A DNA stretch of 64,000 nucleotides from NCBI RefSeq assembly GCF_928381405.1, contig NZ_CAKMSB010000006.1:1-64000 (forward strand), in the 5' to 3' direction. The first letter of the stretch is position 1, and the number at the start of each line of letters is the position of its first letter. Source of the DNA: Rothia nasisuis. GTDB taxonomy: Bacteria > Actinomycetota > Actinomycetes > Actinomycetales > Micrococcaceae. A program made the translations under genes and the position numbers. This document shows positions 45,778 through 54,903 of the stretch, piece after piece. The notes beneath the pieces were generated by a model. It had not been told where the DNA came from, made no database searches, and saw only the letters and a list, made by a program, of their open reading frames with translations.

Positions 45778-46494
45778 TCAGCTGAGTTCAACGTTAAAAA
45801 TGACGGGGACGATTGAGTTGGAGTAGCAACTTTCTCCAGCTGTTGCGGGCATGTAGAACTGAATGAAAATAACGTTCCTATCTTTGGTTGAAATTTCTAC
45901 AGTCTTGTACTCATCAAATTTAACCGTGGTAATCTCACCAATTTGCTTAGAACCGTCAGTGATTCGAACAGCTAAATCTTGGTTGAGGGATTTAGAATCG
46001 TTCCCTTGACCTACTTCAAATTTGAGAGTATCAAATTTATGGCCGAGATTGAGCCTTAGTGTCTGGGTATTATTGCTGAAGCCATCCCCCATATCGTTGT
46101 GATCTGGTGCGGGGGTGCAGGAGGACAATTCGGTGCCAATCCCCGTGATGTCTGATTTCTCCGCTATGTGATAGACGCCGTCCTGCCAGCCTGTGGTGGC
46201 TCCTGAAAAGTCATTTAAAACGAGGTAGCTGTTAGCTTTTTCTGTGGAAAGATTTGAGGTGTAGCCAGTACTTTCGTCAGATGTTGCAGTAAGAGTAGAG
46301 GGGCTAAGCGAAGGAGTCACCTGCGCAGAAGCGGTTGAGGTCGTAGTCGCGCTCGCTGACGATGTGCTACTGGCTACCGTAGTCGGGGACGCAGATGCAG
46401 ACTCTGACTCTGTTTGACTGGAAGTGGTTGGAGAGGTGCAACCTATGAGGGTTAGCGTTAATGTTGCTAGAAGGGTTATCGATTTTTTGCCCAA
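45778..46494 (-). CDS. Surface lipoprotein with NPCBM-like domain
   Basis: 238 residues from TTG 46494 (GGAG five bases before it). A lipoprotein signal with the lipobox TLIGC (Cys 19) and a Ser/Thr-rich linker (20-80) are followed by a folded domain (about 90-238) with NSYLVLNDFSGATTGWQDG, LRLNLGHKFDTLKFEVGQGN and DRNVIFIQFYMPATAG. This pattern suggests an NPCBM/carbohydrate-binding type beta-sandwich, but the assignment is tentative. Cotranscribed with the Septum_form-like protein. Repeat element D lies right before its start. Confidence 0.55.
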   Translation of the reverse strand: MGKKSITLLATLTLTLIGCTSPTTSSQTESESASASPTTVASSTSSASATTTSTASAQVTPSLSPSTLTATSDESTGYTSNLSTEKANSYLVLNDFSGATTGWQDGVYHIAEKSDITGIGTELSSCTPAPDHNDMGDGFSNNTQTLRLNLGHKFDTLKFEVGQGNDSKSLNQDLAVRITDGSKQIGEITTVKFDEYKTVEISTKDRNVIFIQFYMPATAGESCYSNSIVPVIFNVELS

Positions 46495-46510
46495 GGATGC
46501 TCCTAGTTTT

Positions 46511-46591
46511 AGGAGGCTTATTCAAAAGGGTTTAGGTGAGGCAGGTTCATAGCGAGTGTGAGCTTGCGGAACCCCTTATGAATAAGCTTCT
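46511..46591. repeat. Dispersed TTATTCA-bounded intergenic element, copy D
   Basis: Ends AGGAGGCTTATTCA and TGAATAAGCTTCT are near-perfect inverted repeats. The interior GGTGAGGCAGGTTCATAGCG relates to the complement of copy C. Shortest copy (81 nt), directly upstream of the lipoprotein start. The following 46592-46698 is AT-rich and shows no gene. Confidence 0.75.
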
Positions 46592-46698
46592 GTAATGGTA
46601 ATTGCAATAATTCTACAACTATGGATGCGATCTGGCTAGTAGAAATATTGTAAACAAGCCTGTGTAAGGAACATTTTTGAATGGGTCTTGTGAAATTA

Positions 46699-47835
46699 CT
46701 AAAGTACCGCTGTATTGAAGAGCAGGCCCAGCAGGTAGGTGGCAAGGGCCGCCCCATAGCCTATGGCCAGCTGTCGCAGGCCGCGCTTAAAGGGGGAGGC
46801 TCCAGAGAGTAGGCCAACTACGCCACCGGTGAGCATGAGCGCAAAACCCACGAGTAGCATGGCCACCAGCATGGCAGTGCCTCCACCCAGGCCGAAGAGA
46901 TAAGGCAGAATCGGAATCAGCGCGCCAGAAGCAAAGAAGCAGAAACTAGATGCCGCCGCCCCCACATCACTGCCGAGCGCACCGTGCTGAACCTCGGCGC
47001 CCTCACCCTCAAGGTCATCACGGAAGGAAAGCGAGGGGTCACAGTCACACGTGAAGTAGCCGAAGCGTTCCAAAGCGCGGTGGCGGGCGGCCTCCTCACT
47101 CATGCCGCGGGCCTTATAAATCAGTTCCAGCTCGTTCTGGTTGATATCGAGGTGGTGGGCAACGTCCAGAGTGACCTGGGTGGGGCGGGATGCATCCAGC
47201 ATCTCGCGCTGGGAACGTACCGAGACGAACTCGCCTGCGGCCATAGAGAGCGCACCGGCCAGCAGGCCCGCAACCCCCGAGAGAAGCACCATGGAGCTAC
47301 TGGCGCCCGAGGCGCCAATTCCCATAATCAGCGCTGCGTTCGAGACCAGCCCGTCGTTGGCGCCAAAGACCGCGGCGCGAAAGTTTCCCGAGAGCTTCTC
47401 ACGGCCCTGGGTAGACAGCGCACGAATAATTTCTTCGTGGATGGACTCGTCGGCGGCCATAGCCTCGGTGGCATCGGGGTCAAGGGCGTAGGGGGAGCGG
47501 GCCTCTGCGCGCTGAGCCAAGGCCAGCACAAAAACAGAGCCAAAGTTCTTAGCAAGTAGCTGCAAGAAACGGGCTGAGATAGATGGTCTGGGCTCGGGGT
47601 GGGCATGCTCGCCCAAAAGCTCGCGCCAGTGGTTCTGGTGGCGCTGCTCGGCCTGGGCGACTTCGCGCAGAATTTCTGCGTCCTTACCCTCCGCGCGGTC
47701 GGCAAGGGCCGCGTAGATATGGGCTTCTGAGATTTCCTCAGCCAGGTAGCGGCGCCAGCGGCGAATCTGGGCGCGAGTAGGCTCGGGGCGAGAGGTGTGG
47801 GGTACGGCGGGGGAGTTTGGGGTGGCTGCTGGCAC
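46699..47835 (-). CDS. VIT1/CCC1-family iron/manganese transporter with ferritin-like N-domain
   Basis: 378 residues from GTG 47835 (AAAGG upstream). The N-terminal 150 residues are a rubrerythrin-type four-helix domain with E-x-x-H pairs (AEEISEAHIYAAL, QAEQRHQNHW, DESIHEEII) that bind iron. The C-terminal VIT1 domain (150-378) has AVFGANDGLVSNAALIMG, an S-x-x-x-G-E region AGEFVSVRSQREM, and five helices. In bacteria such fused proteins (MbfA-type) export iron, often under peroxide or iron control. Adjacent, divergently, to dps, fitting an iron-detoxification locus. Confidence 0.9.
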   Translation of the reverse strand: MPAATPNSPAVPHTSRPEPTRAQIRRWRRYLAEEISEAHIYAALADRAEGKDAEILREVAQAEQRHQNHWRELLGEHAHPEPRPSISARFLQLLAKNFGSVFVLALAQRAEARSPYALDPDATEAMAADESIHEEIIRALSTQGREKLSGNFRAAVFGANDGLVSNAALIMGIGASGASSSMVLLSGVAGLLAGALSMAAGEFVSVRSQREMLDASRPTQVTLDVAHHLDINQNELELIYKARGMSEEAARHRALERFGYFTCDCDPSLSFRDDLEGEGAEVQHGALGSDVGAAASSFCFFASGALIPILPYLFGLGGGTAMLVAMLLVGFALMLTGGVVGLLSGASPFKRGLRQLAIGYGAALATYLLGLLFNTAVL

Positions 47836-47855
47836 GATGTTTACCTTTGGTCAGG

Positions 47856-47912
47856 AGCCGAAGCGATAGCGTAGATATGCTTCGGCTAGAAACGGTTTGC
47901 TTTTAGCCGAAG
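47856..47912 (-). promoter_or_regulatory. Alternative-hairpin leader of the VIT1 transporter gene
   Basis: In the minus-strand leader, CTTCGGCT (47912-47905), AGCCGAAGC (47887-47879) and GCTTCGGCT (47864-47856) occur in order, so the middle arm can pair with either neighbour. The last arm lies about 20 nt before the start codon, near the ribosome site. This is the geometry of an attenuator or riboswitch-like switch. No known metal riboswitch consensus was recognised. Confidence 0.6.
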
Positions 47913-48191
47913 GTCTCGCTCGCCGCCAGCGCTGAGCTAGGCGGTGGTTTACCGGGGGCCTCGGTGGGCTAACCAGTGTGTCGATAAACCGCGTTGGCGC
48001 TGTTGGTGTCTGAGCCTGCGCCTCATAGTGGCACCGCGCCGGTGGGAACTACTCCCCTTCGTTGTCTCTACTTTAGCGACCGTGTGTCGCTGTGGCAAAA
48101 AATTTTTTTGAAGCACGGAATAAGGTAAGGCAGGTTTTGCCTATTGGTGGGTGGTGGGCAGGGCGCAGGTGTTGGGCCCGGTCAGATGCGC

Positions 48192-48210
48192 TCAGGTTAG
48201 GCTTACTTAA
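48192..48210 (+). promoter_or_regulatory. Putative IdeR/DtxR iron box upstream of dps
   Basis: TCAGGTTAGGCTTACTTAA differs from the IdeR consensus TTAGGTTAGGCTAACCTAA at 3 of 19 positions. It sits about 165 nt before dps and 360 nt from the divergent VIT1 gene; either could be controlled. The 47913-48375 gap shows no gene I trust; a second weaker AAGGTAAGGC-like stretch is near 48120. Confidence 0.6.
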
Positions 48211-48375
48211 GGTAAATATAAGGCGTACGACCAAGCCAGCCCAGGGTTTACTTATTATGATTTTCTCATAATAAGACTTGAAAAGGGTGTTCTTCCTGCG
48301 TAGGGTAAGGGGTGAAGCAAGCCCGCCGATAGCAATGCACACTCGGCGGTTATCACTGAAAGGAAGTCTCATCCC

Positions 48376-48879
48376 ATGAGCAAGTACGCATCATTTACCG
48401 TTCCCGGCCTCACCGAAGAATCAGGCCACCACGTTGCAGACGTGCTACAGATGCGCCTGCACGCCCTGAACGACCTACACCTGGTACTTAAGCACGCCCA
48501 CTGGAACGTAGTTGGCCCCAACTTTATCGCTGTTCACGAGATGCTAGATCCCCAGGTTGACCTGGTACGCGGCTTTGTCGATGCAATCGCTGAACGCATG
48601 GCGACCATGGGGGTTGCTCCCAATGGCCTCTCCGGTGACCTGGTTGAAAAGCGCACCTGGGCTGAGTACGACGTTGACCGCGCCGATGCCTTGGCCCATA
48701 TCCGTGCCCTGAATGAGGTCTACAACGTGGTTGTTGAAGACCACCGTGCCGCTATCGCCAAGGTGGGTAGTATTGATCCCATCACCGAGGACTTGCTGAT
48801 TGGCCAGACCGCTGAGCTTGAGCTCTTCCAGTGGTTCCTGCGTGGCCATATCGAAGACGGCCAGGGCAACCTTAAGTAG
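48376..48879 (+). CDS. dps: Dps DNA-binding ferritin
   Basis: 167 residues, standard Dps length. The ferroxidase site residues are in LKHAHWNVVGPNFIAVHEMLD (His, then Asp/Glu) and the paired VDAIAERMA helix; C-terminal helices contain AELELFQWFLRGHIED. Dps dodecamers bind DNA, take up Fe2+ and use H2O2, protecting DNA from Fenton damage. Ribosome site AAAGGAAG. A strong terminator follows. Confidence 0.95.
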   Translation: MSKYASFTVPGLTEESGHHVADVLQMRLHALNDLHLVLKHAHWNVVGPNFIAVHEMLDPQVDLVRGFVDAIAERMATMGVAPNGLSGDLVEKRTWAEYDVDRADALAHIRALNEVYNVVVEDHRAAIAKVGSIDPITEDLLIGQTAELELFQWFLRGHIEDGQGNLK

Positions 48880-48889
48880 CCCACCCTCG

Positions 48890-48929
48890 TATAGGTACCG
48901 GAGTTACATCCGGTACCTATATTTTTTTT
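48890..48929. terminator. Bidirectional terminator of dps and the HAD gene
   Basis: ATAGGTACCGG and CCGGTACCTAT arms with an eight-base loop, then A-T8. Shared by the convergent dps and HAD phosphatase genes. Confidence 0.9.
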
Positions 48930-49578
48930 AACCTTCGACCAGGGCGCGGATTTTTTCTAGCGTGAGGTCGGTGTGGCTGTAGCGGGCGTGGCCTAGATGC
49001 TCCGGCACTTCGGTGAGACCCGGAACGACAATCACCTTCATACCCGCAGCCGTGGCGCTTTGAACACCGGAGGCAGAATCCTCGATGGCTACACAGTTAG
49101 CAGGGGTAACCCCCAGGTTCTGCGCCGCCTGTAGGTAGGGCTCGGGGTCTGGCTTGGCATGGGTAACCTGCTCGTCGGTGACCAGGGTCTTGAAGAGGCC
49201 CTCTGGTGCCAGGCGGGCGGTGTTCTGTGCGACGTCGGTGGTGGCGTTGGTGACGATACCGGCGGGCAGACCAGCTTCCGCTACCTGCATCAGCAGGGCT
49301 TCCATGCCGGGTAGTAGTTCAACGCGGGCATCCTTGAGTAAAACCGACATCTTGCCCTTGAGCTGTTCATATAACTCATCGGCTGACTCGGTAGCTCCCA
49401 GTTCCTTCATACGGGTAAAGGTGAAGGCGGCTGGCTTGCCCAGGGTGTCGAGGGTGTCTTGCTCGGACCAGACGCCACCGAATTCAGCGGCTACTGCGGT
49501 TTTGGCCTCGGCCCAGAGGGGTTCAGTGTCAACGAGAGTGCCGTCATGGTCAAAGAAGATTGCTTCAAGAGTGCTCAT
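48928..49578 (-). CDS. HAD-superfamily phosphatase, beta-phosphoglucomutase-like
   Basis: 216 residues from ATG 49578 (the frame can extend to 49599 without better support). Motif I IFFDHDGTLVDTEP with the nucleophile aspartate, a helical cap domain (about 15-85), motif II GIVTNATTD, and the motif III/IV region KPDPEPYLQAAQNLG...AIEDSASGVQSATAAG. Typical of class I HAD enzymes acting on small sugar phosphates. Note the HD in place of the common FD before DGT. Confidence 0.88.
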   Translation of the reverse strand: MSTLEAIFFDHDGTLVDTEPLWAEAKTAVAAEFGGVWSEQDTLDTLGKPAAFTFTRMKELGATESADELYEQLKGKMSVLLKDARVELLPGMEALLMQVAEAGLPAGIVTNATTDVAQNTARLAPEGLFKTLVTDEQVTHAKPDPEPYLQAAQNLGVTPANCVAIEDSASGVQSATAAGMKVIVVPGLTEVPEHLGHARYSHTDLTLEKIRALVEG

Positions 49579-49609
49579 AGCTTCCACCCTACCCGGCAAA
49601 GACGCTTTA

Positions 49610-50257
49610 ATGGGGAGGGTGAGCTCACCGCATCAGCAACCTCAGAAACCTCATTCTGCCCCCCACCTCCGCGAGCAGGGGGAACCTACCGTGCGCAGGG
49701 TGGCTGCCCCTGATCCCGGGCACAGGCGCGGCGGAGTGCTACTCAGTGCCCTGCACTACGCGGCTATACCCATGGCTTTTGTCTCTGCTCTCTGGATCAC
49801 GGCAGGCCGTGCCCTTTTCGGCGCCGGCGGTGACCTGATGTTGATTTTTGCAGTGTCTTTTGGCCCCGCCCTGCTTGCCCTTCTGCTTGTGGCCTGGGGC
49901 TATTCCCATCGGGAGCTGAAGCTACACGAAGCGGGGGTTCGCGCTGGTCTGCCGCCGATAACGGCCCTGGTGCTAGCCTCTACCTGGGTGATGGCCGGCA
50001 TTTTTGGAATGCTTGTTCCTGACCGCCTTGACGGGCGGAACGTCTCGGCCTCAGCTACCCTGTTGGGTCAGGATTTTATCGGCCTGTCGGCCGCTTTTGG
50101 TAACACTACCGGCATCCTGACCTTCTCATTCGCTGTGGCCACGCTCCTGCTGGCTATCAGCGACTACCGTAAGGCCCGGGCTCTCAGGCAGGGGCTAGAC
50201 AGCGCTACCCGCGAGGAGCTCGAGCGGCAAGAATCAATGTACGATTTCCTCGACTAA
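49610..50257 (+). CDS. Four-helix membrane protein, function unknown
   Basis: About 215 residues; ATG 49610 and GTG 49619 are both possible. Residues 1-50 are Pro/His/Gln-rich, then four helices (about 48-68, 72-95, 108-128 and 160-180) and a charged tail with LRQGLDSATREELERQESMYD. No known domain. Divergent from the HAD gene and convergent with the GATase gene (about 20 nt). Confidence 0.55.
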   Translation: MGRVSSPHQQPQKPHSAPHLREQGEPTVRRVAAPDPGHRRGGVLLSALHYAAIPMAFVSALWITAGRALFGAGGDLMLIFAVSFGPALLALLLVAWGYSHRELKLHEAGVRAGLPPITALVLASTWVMAGIFGMLVPDRLDGRNVSASATLLGQDFIGLSAAFGNTTGILTFSFAVATLLLAISDYRKARALRQGLDSATREELERQESMYDFLD

Positions 50258-50276
50258 CTGCCGGGCGACTGTCAAC

Positions 50277-50993
50277 CTAGAGAGCATTGGCAGTTAGCCA
50301 GGCCTCCAGCACCTCGGTCGCGGCTGCCGTTAGTTTTTCTGCGTACAGGGAGGCTTCGCGGCGAATTACAGAGACCTCCTGATCGGCTGCCACAATATAG
50401 TCGGCGTAGGCAATCAGCCACTGCTCAATATTGCGGGGGTTGACCTCAAGATGAAACTGGAGGGCCAGCGCGTAGGGGCGGCCTTGTTCGTCGTCCAGTG
50501 TGAAAGCCTGATGTTCGCACAACTGGGTGCGGGCCAGGTGGGTGCTCTCCGGGGGGAGGGTGAAAGCGTCCCCGTGCCAGTGCAGAACCGGGGTGGCCTC
50601 CAAGGGTGCCAAGACAGAATTGAGGCCCTCTGGGGTGAGCGTGACGGGGGAGTAGCCCAGCTCAATCACGCCGTTAGGTTCGACCGCTGATCCAGCAGCC
50701 ACAGCAATCTGCTGGGCGCCCAGGCAGATGCCCAGCACAGGCTTCTTGTCTGCAAGACGAGCCTTAATCAGCTCGACCTCTTCGAAGAGGAAGGGGTAGT
50801 CCTGGGCGTCGTTCACGCTGATGGGTGCTCCCAGAACAATCAGCAGGTCTGCCTCTCGCACCTCGCGTGTATTGAGAGGGGCTATGCCTGCGTCCCGGTA
50901 CTCCACGGTAAAGCCGCGGTCGGTGAGTAGTTTTTCAAAGATGCCGAGGTTCTCAAAGGCTACGTGGCGAACGGCGTAGACGGTACGGTTCAT
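50277..50993 (-). CDS. Class I glutamine amidotransferase
   Basis: 238 residues. The catalytic triad is complete: Cys in LGICLGAQQIA, His and Glu in ALQFHLEVNP. LIVLGAPISVNDAQDYPFL and VLHWHGDAFTLPP match GMP-synthase-like stand-alone amidotransferases, which remove ammonia from glutamine or related amides. No partner domain is fused. Stand-alone members act on gamma-glutamyl compounds in some bacteria. Substrate here unknown. Confidence 0.85.
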   Translation of the reverse strand: MNRTVYAVRHVAFENLGIFEKLLTDRGFTVEYRDAGIAPLNTREVREADLLIVLGAPISVNDAQDYPFLFEEVELIKARLADKKPVLGICLGAQQIAVAAGSAVEPNGVIELGYSPVTLTPEGLNSVLAPLEATPVLHWHGDAFTLPPESTHLARTQLCEHQAFTLDDEQGRPYALALQFHLEVNPRNIEQWLIAYADYIVAADQEVSVIRREASLYAEKLTAAATEVLEAWLTANAL

Positions 50994-51134
50994 GGTTCTC
51001 CTTGCGGTGAGTGACTGCTACCAGTGTACGGCTCTTTGGGTGGTTTTGAAGAAGAGGGATGACGGTACCCAGCTTGCGCAAGGGTGGGTGGCAGGGCGCA
51101 GCTAAAAATTTTACCTAAAAGATAGCGCAATATA

Positions 51135-51180
51135 GTTGAGTGTAGTAGACTCAATGTAAAGCTGAGTGGAGTACACTCAG
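51135..51180 (+). promoter_or_regulatory. Two HAIR operators (HspR sites) of clpB
   Basis: TTGAGT-N7-ACTCAA at 51136-51154 and CTGAGT-N7-ACTCAG at 51162-51180, matching the HAIR consensus CTTGAGT-N7-ACTCAAG. Their centres are 26 bp apart. HspR repressor binding at this site would shut clpB off at normal temperature. They end about 37 nt before the start codon. Confidence 0.9.
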
Positions 51181-51217
51181 GTATGAACGAACAACCTCCC
51201 AGTAGGTAAGGAGAATC

Positions 51218-53806
51218 ATGACCGCTCAATTCACCACCAAAAGCCAAGAAGTGCTCTCGGCTGCCACAACAAACGCCCATACTGCGGGCAACCCAACACT
51301 CGACACCGCCCACATTCTCAAGGCTCTCATGGACCAGCGCGAAGGGGTGGCGGTCGCGCTACTCAAAGCCGCAGGGCTAGATGTGGACGCTATTTCACTG
51401 GCTGCTTCCACCGAAATTTCTAAGCTACCCAAGGCGCAGGGGACTTCTGTGGCCCAGGCTCAGCCGAGCAGAGGCGTCCTTGCTGCCCTCCAAACAGCTC
51501 AGGCCAAAGCCGAGAAGCTGGGCGACACCTACATCTCCACCGAGGTTCTGCTCCTAGCCCTGGCTGCCGGTGACGACGCCACCGCCCGCGCTCTGCACAA
51601 AGCCGGAGCCACCGAAAAGCTACTCGAAGATACCATCCCCACCGTGAGAGGAGACCGCACCGTGACAACCCCCGACCCCGAAGGCACATTTGGTGCTCTC
51701 GAACAGTACGGCACAGACCTGACCGCCGTTGCCCGCGAAGGCAAGCTCGACCCCGTCATCGGGCGCGATAGCGAAATCCGCCGCGTGATTCAGGTGCTCT
51801 CCCGCCGCACCAAGAACAACCCAGTGCTCATCGGTGAACCCGGTGTCGGTAAGACCGCCGTGGTGGAAGGCCTAGCCCAGCGCATGGTGTCAGGAGATGT
51901 GCCCGAATCCCTGCGCGGCAAGACCCTGATCTCCCTCGACCTGGGTGCCATGGTCGCCGGTGCCAAGTACCGCGGCGAATTTGAAGAGCGCCTCAAGGCC
52001 GTACTCGAAGACATCAAGAAGTCCGAGGGGCAGATTGTTACCTTCATCGATGAGATTCACACGGTTGTGGGGGCCGGTGCCTCCGAGGGGTCCATGGATG
52101 CCGGTAACATGCTCAAGCCCATGCTGGCCCGCGGTGAGCTGCGCCTAATAGGCGCCACCACCCTGGATGAATACCGCGAAAATATTGAAAAGGACGCCGC
52201 CCTCGAGCGCCGCTTCCAACAGGTCTACGTGGGTGAGCCCAGCGTTGATGACACTATCGGTATTCTGCGCGGTCTGAAAGAACGCTACGAGGCCCACCAC
52301 AAGGTCGCTATCGCTGACTCCGCCCTGGTGGCTGCCGCCAACCTGTCCAACCGCTACATTCCCTCGCGCCAGCTGCCCGACAAGGCCATTGACCTGATTG
52401 ACGAGGCAGCCTCCCGCCTGCGCATGGAAATCGACTCGGCCCCCGAAGAGATTGACGCCCTGCGTCGAGCCGTTGACCGTCTGACCATGGAAGAGCTGGC
52501 CCTGGCCAACGAGACCGACCCGGCATCCGCCGAGCGCCTTGAAGCCCTGCGGGCCGATATGGCAGATAAGAAGGAAGAGCTGGACGCCTTGAACGCCCGC
52601 TGGGAAGCCGAAAAGGCAGGGCTCAACCGCGTCGGCGACCTCAAAACCCAGATCGATGAGCTACGCTCCAAGGCAGAAGTCGCCCAGCGCGAAGGAAACC
52701 TGGCCGAGGCCTCCCGCATGCTCTACGGCGAGATACCCGCCCTCGAAGCTGAACTGGCCGCAGCCCAGCAGGCCGAAAACACCGCCTCCGAAGAGTCCAT
52801 GGTCTCTGAAGAGGTCACTGCCGACGACATCGCCGAGGTCATCTCCGCCTGGACCGGTATTCCGGCTGGGCGTATGCTCCAGGGTGAATCTGAGAAACTC
52901 CTGCACATGGAAGACGAACTGGGCAAACGCCTCATCGGCCAGAAGAAGGCCGTCACCGCCGTGGCTGATGCCGTGCGCCGCTCCCGCGCCGGAATCTCAG
53001 ACCCCGACCGCCCCATCGGATCCTTCCTCTTCCTCGGCCCCACCGGCGTCGGTAAAACCGAGCTGGCCAAGGCCCTGGCCGAGTTCCAGTTCGACGACGA
53101 GCGCGCCCTGGTCCGTATTGACATGAGCGAATACGCCGAAAAGCACGCCGTTGCCCGCCTGGTTGGTGCCCCTCCCGGGTATGTTGGCTACGAAGAGGGC
53201 GGTCAGCTCACCGAAGCTGTGCGCCGCCGCCCCTACTCGGTCGTCCTGCTCGATGAGGTAGAAAAGGCCCACCCAGAGGTCTTCGACATCCTGCTTCAGG
53301 TGCTCGATGACGGCCGCCTGACCGACGGGCAGGGGCGCACCGTGGACTTCCGCAACGTCATCCTGATTCTGACCTCCAACCTGGGCTCCCAGTTCCTGAT
53401 TGACCAGAACCTCGATGACGAAGCCCGCAAGAGCGCCGTCATGAACACCGTGAACGCCTCCTTCAAGCCGGAATTCCTCAACCGTCTCGACGAGGTCATC
53501 ATGTTTGAGCCGCTCTCAGCTGACGATCTCTCCTCGATTGTCGGGCTACAGATTGACTCGATGGCCCGCCGCCTCGAAGATCGCCGTCTGACCCTGGACG
53601 TCACCCCCGCCGCCACCGAGTGGCTGGGCCTGGCAGGCTACGACCCGGCCTACGGTGCCCGCCCGTTGCGCCGCCTGGTCCAGCGTGAAATCGGCGACCG
53701 CCTGGCCAAGGGAATCCTGGCCGGTACCATCAAGGACGGCGACACCGTCCGCGTCGACGTCAACCCCGACGTCGCCGTCGACGGCCTAGTGGTCACCGCC
53801 GAGTAG
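51218..53806 (+). CDS. clpB: ATP-dependent chaperone ClpB
   Basis: 862 residues, full length. N-domain (1-145); first AAA+ domain with Walker [36 protein letters not shown] and [12 protein letters not shown]; the middle coiled-coil domain (about 400-520, rich in Glu/Ala/Lys) that marks ClpB rather than ClpA/C; second AAA+ with [17 protein letters not shown] and [21 protein letters not shown]. It disaggregates proteins with DnaK. Ribosome site AAGGAG. HspR control through the upstream HAIR boxes. Confidence 0.97.
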   Translation: MTAQFTTKSQEVLSAATTNAHTAGNPTLDTAHILKALMDQREGVAVALLKAAGLDVDAISLAASTEISKLPKAQGTSVAQAQPSRGVLAALQTAQAKAEKLGDTYISTEVLLLALAAGDDATARALHKAGATEKLLEDTIPTVRGDRTVTTPDPEGTFGALEQYGTDLTAVAREGKLDPVIGRDSEIRRVIQVLSRRTKNNPVLIGEPGVGKTAVVEGLAQRMVSGDVPESLRGKTLISLDLGAMVAGAKYRGEFEERLKAVLEDIKKSEGQIVTFIDEIHTVVGAGASEGSMDAGNMLKPMLARGELRLIGATTLDEYRENIEKDAALERRFQQVYVGEPSVDDTIGILRGLKERYEAHHKVAIADSALVAAANLSNRYIPSRQLPDKAIDLIDEAASRLRMEIDSAPEEIDALRRAVDRLTMEELALANETDPASAERLEALRADMADKKEELDALNARWEAEKAGLNRVGDLKTQIDELRSKAEVAQREGNLAEASRMLYGEIPALEAELAAAQQAENTASEESMVSEEVTADDIAEVISAWTGIPAGRMLQGESEKLLHMEDELGKRLIGQKKAVTAVADAVRRSRAGISDPDRPIGSFLFLGPTGVGKTELAKALAEFQFDDERALVRIDMSEYAEKHAVARLVGAPPGYVGYEEGGQLTEAVRRRPYSVVLLDEVEKAHPEVFDILLQVLDDGRLTDGQGRTVDFRNVILILTSNLGSQFLIDQNLDDEARKSAVMNTVNASFKPEFLNRLDEVIMFEPLSADDLSSIVGLQIDSMARRLEDRRLTLDVTPAATEWLGLAGYDPAYGARPLRRLVQREIGDRLAKGILAGTIKDGDTVRVDVNPDVAVDGLVVTAE

Positions 53807-53831
53807 AAGCTGAATTGAGAGCTCAGCCACA

Positions 53832-53893
53832 ACCCTATCGTTTCTCTCTTGACCCCACGGATTATCCCGGGGTCAAGAGAGAAACGATAGGGT
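53832..53893. terminator. 25-bp perfect hairpin after clpB
   Basis: Left arm starts ACCCTATCGTTTCTCTC and continues to 53856; the right arm (53869-53893) is its exact complement, with a 12-nt loop and TCTTT after. Unusually long for a terminator; the next gene starts 24 nt later on the same strand. Confidence 0.85.
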
Positions 53894-53916
53894 CTTTAGT
53901 CTTTTAAACTGGAAGA

Positions 53917-54903
53917 GTGAACCAGCTCCCCAAGGCACCCGACCAGCTCGATACCCGCTTTGCCGGGGCGTCCGCGTCCATCACCGCCAAAGCCGACATC
54001 GCAGCCACCCACGCCGCGGCCCTGCGCTCCATCGACCGGGTTGTGACCGAAACGGCCCAGCCTACCGAGCCTCAGGTGGCTGCGGACGGCGTGCGGCAAC
54101 TCCTGGCAGGCGGGCAGGTGCTAGTGCTCACCGGAGCCGGGATTTCCACCGGCTCTGGTATTCCCGATTACCGGGGGCCTGCTGGCTCCCTACGTAACCA
54201 CCGCCCCATGACCTACCAGGAGTTTCTCTATGACGCAGTGGCTCGGCAACGCTACTGGGCCCGGTCGTTTGTGGGCTGGCGGCAGATGAGCCGCGCTCGC
54301 CCCAACACCGCCCACTATCTGCTGGCAGACCTCGAGGCCCGGGGAAAACTGGCCGGGCTGATTACCCAGAATGTAGATGGCCTGCACACTGCGGCAGGCT
54401 CCCAAAAAGTAGTCACCCTGCACGGAGACCTCTCCCACATCGAGTGCCTGGACTGCGGAGCAGACGAGGGGCGAACGTCACTGGACGCCCGAATCGAGGC
54501 CGCCAACCCCGGCTACCTTGAACGCCTGGGTAGCACCACCCTGCACGTAAACCCCGATGGTGACGCCGAGATCGACACCCGTTTCATTCAAGATTTTCAG
54601 ATGGTCGGTTGCCTCGCCTGTGGCTCCACCAAACTCAAACCCGCCGTGGTCTACTTTGGTGAACCTGTGCCACCTGCCCGCAAACAGGCCGTGAAAGAAC
54701 TGGGGGAGCGGGCGCGCTCCCTGCTGGTGCTCGGATCCTCCCTTGCCGTCATGAGCTCCTATAAAATTGCCCTTGATTTTGCCCGCGCCGGCAAACCCAT
54801 CGCCGTCATCAATCGCGGCCCAGGGCGCGCCGATACTCGCGCCACCTACATCTGGCGGGCCGATGTAGCCGATGCCCTGTTCGAGGTAACGCAGAGTCTC
54901 TAG
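53917..54903 (+). CDS. Sir2-family NAD-dependent protein deacetylase
   Basis: 328 residues from GTG 53917 (GGAAGA before it). The 65-residue N-terminal segment is poorly conserved; the sirtuin core follows with LTGAGISTGSGIPDYRG (NAD site), LITQNVDGLH, the catalytic His in TLHGDLSHIEC, and a zinc ribbon with CLDC and CLAC pairs. FGEPVPP and LVLGSSLAVMSSYKIA close the fold. It removes acyl groups from lysine using NAD+. The arrangement fits class II/SIRT4-like bacterial sirtuins. Confidence 0.9.
   Translation: MNQLPKAPDQLDTRFAGASASITAKADIAATHAAALRSIDRVVTETAQPTEPQVAADGVRQLLAGGQVLVLTGAGISTGSGIPDYRGPAGSLRNHRPMTYQEFLYDAVARQRYWARSFVGWRQMSRARPNTAHYLLADLEARGKLAGLITQNVDGLHTAAGSQKVVTLHGDLSHIECLDCGADEGRTSLDARIEAANPGYLERLGSTTLHVNPDGDAEIDTRFIQDFQMVGCLACGSTKLKPAVVYFGEPVPPARKQAVKELGERARSLLVLGSSLAVMSSYKIALDFARAGKPIAVINRGPGRADTRATYIWRADVADALFEVTQSL

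Noticed and set aside
49154-49609. N-terminal extension of the membrane protein frame, overlapping the HAD gene
   Set aside because: That part is antisense to the certain HAD phosphatase gene and has no domain features; start moved to 49610.
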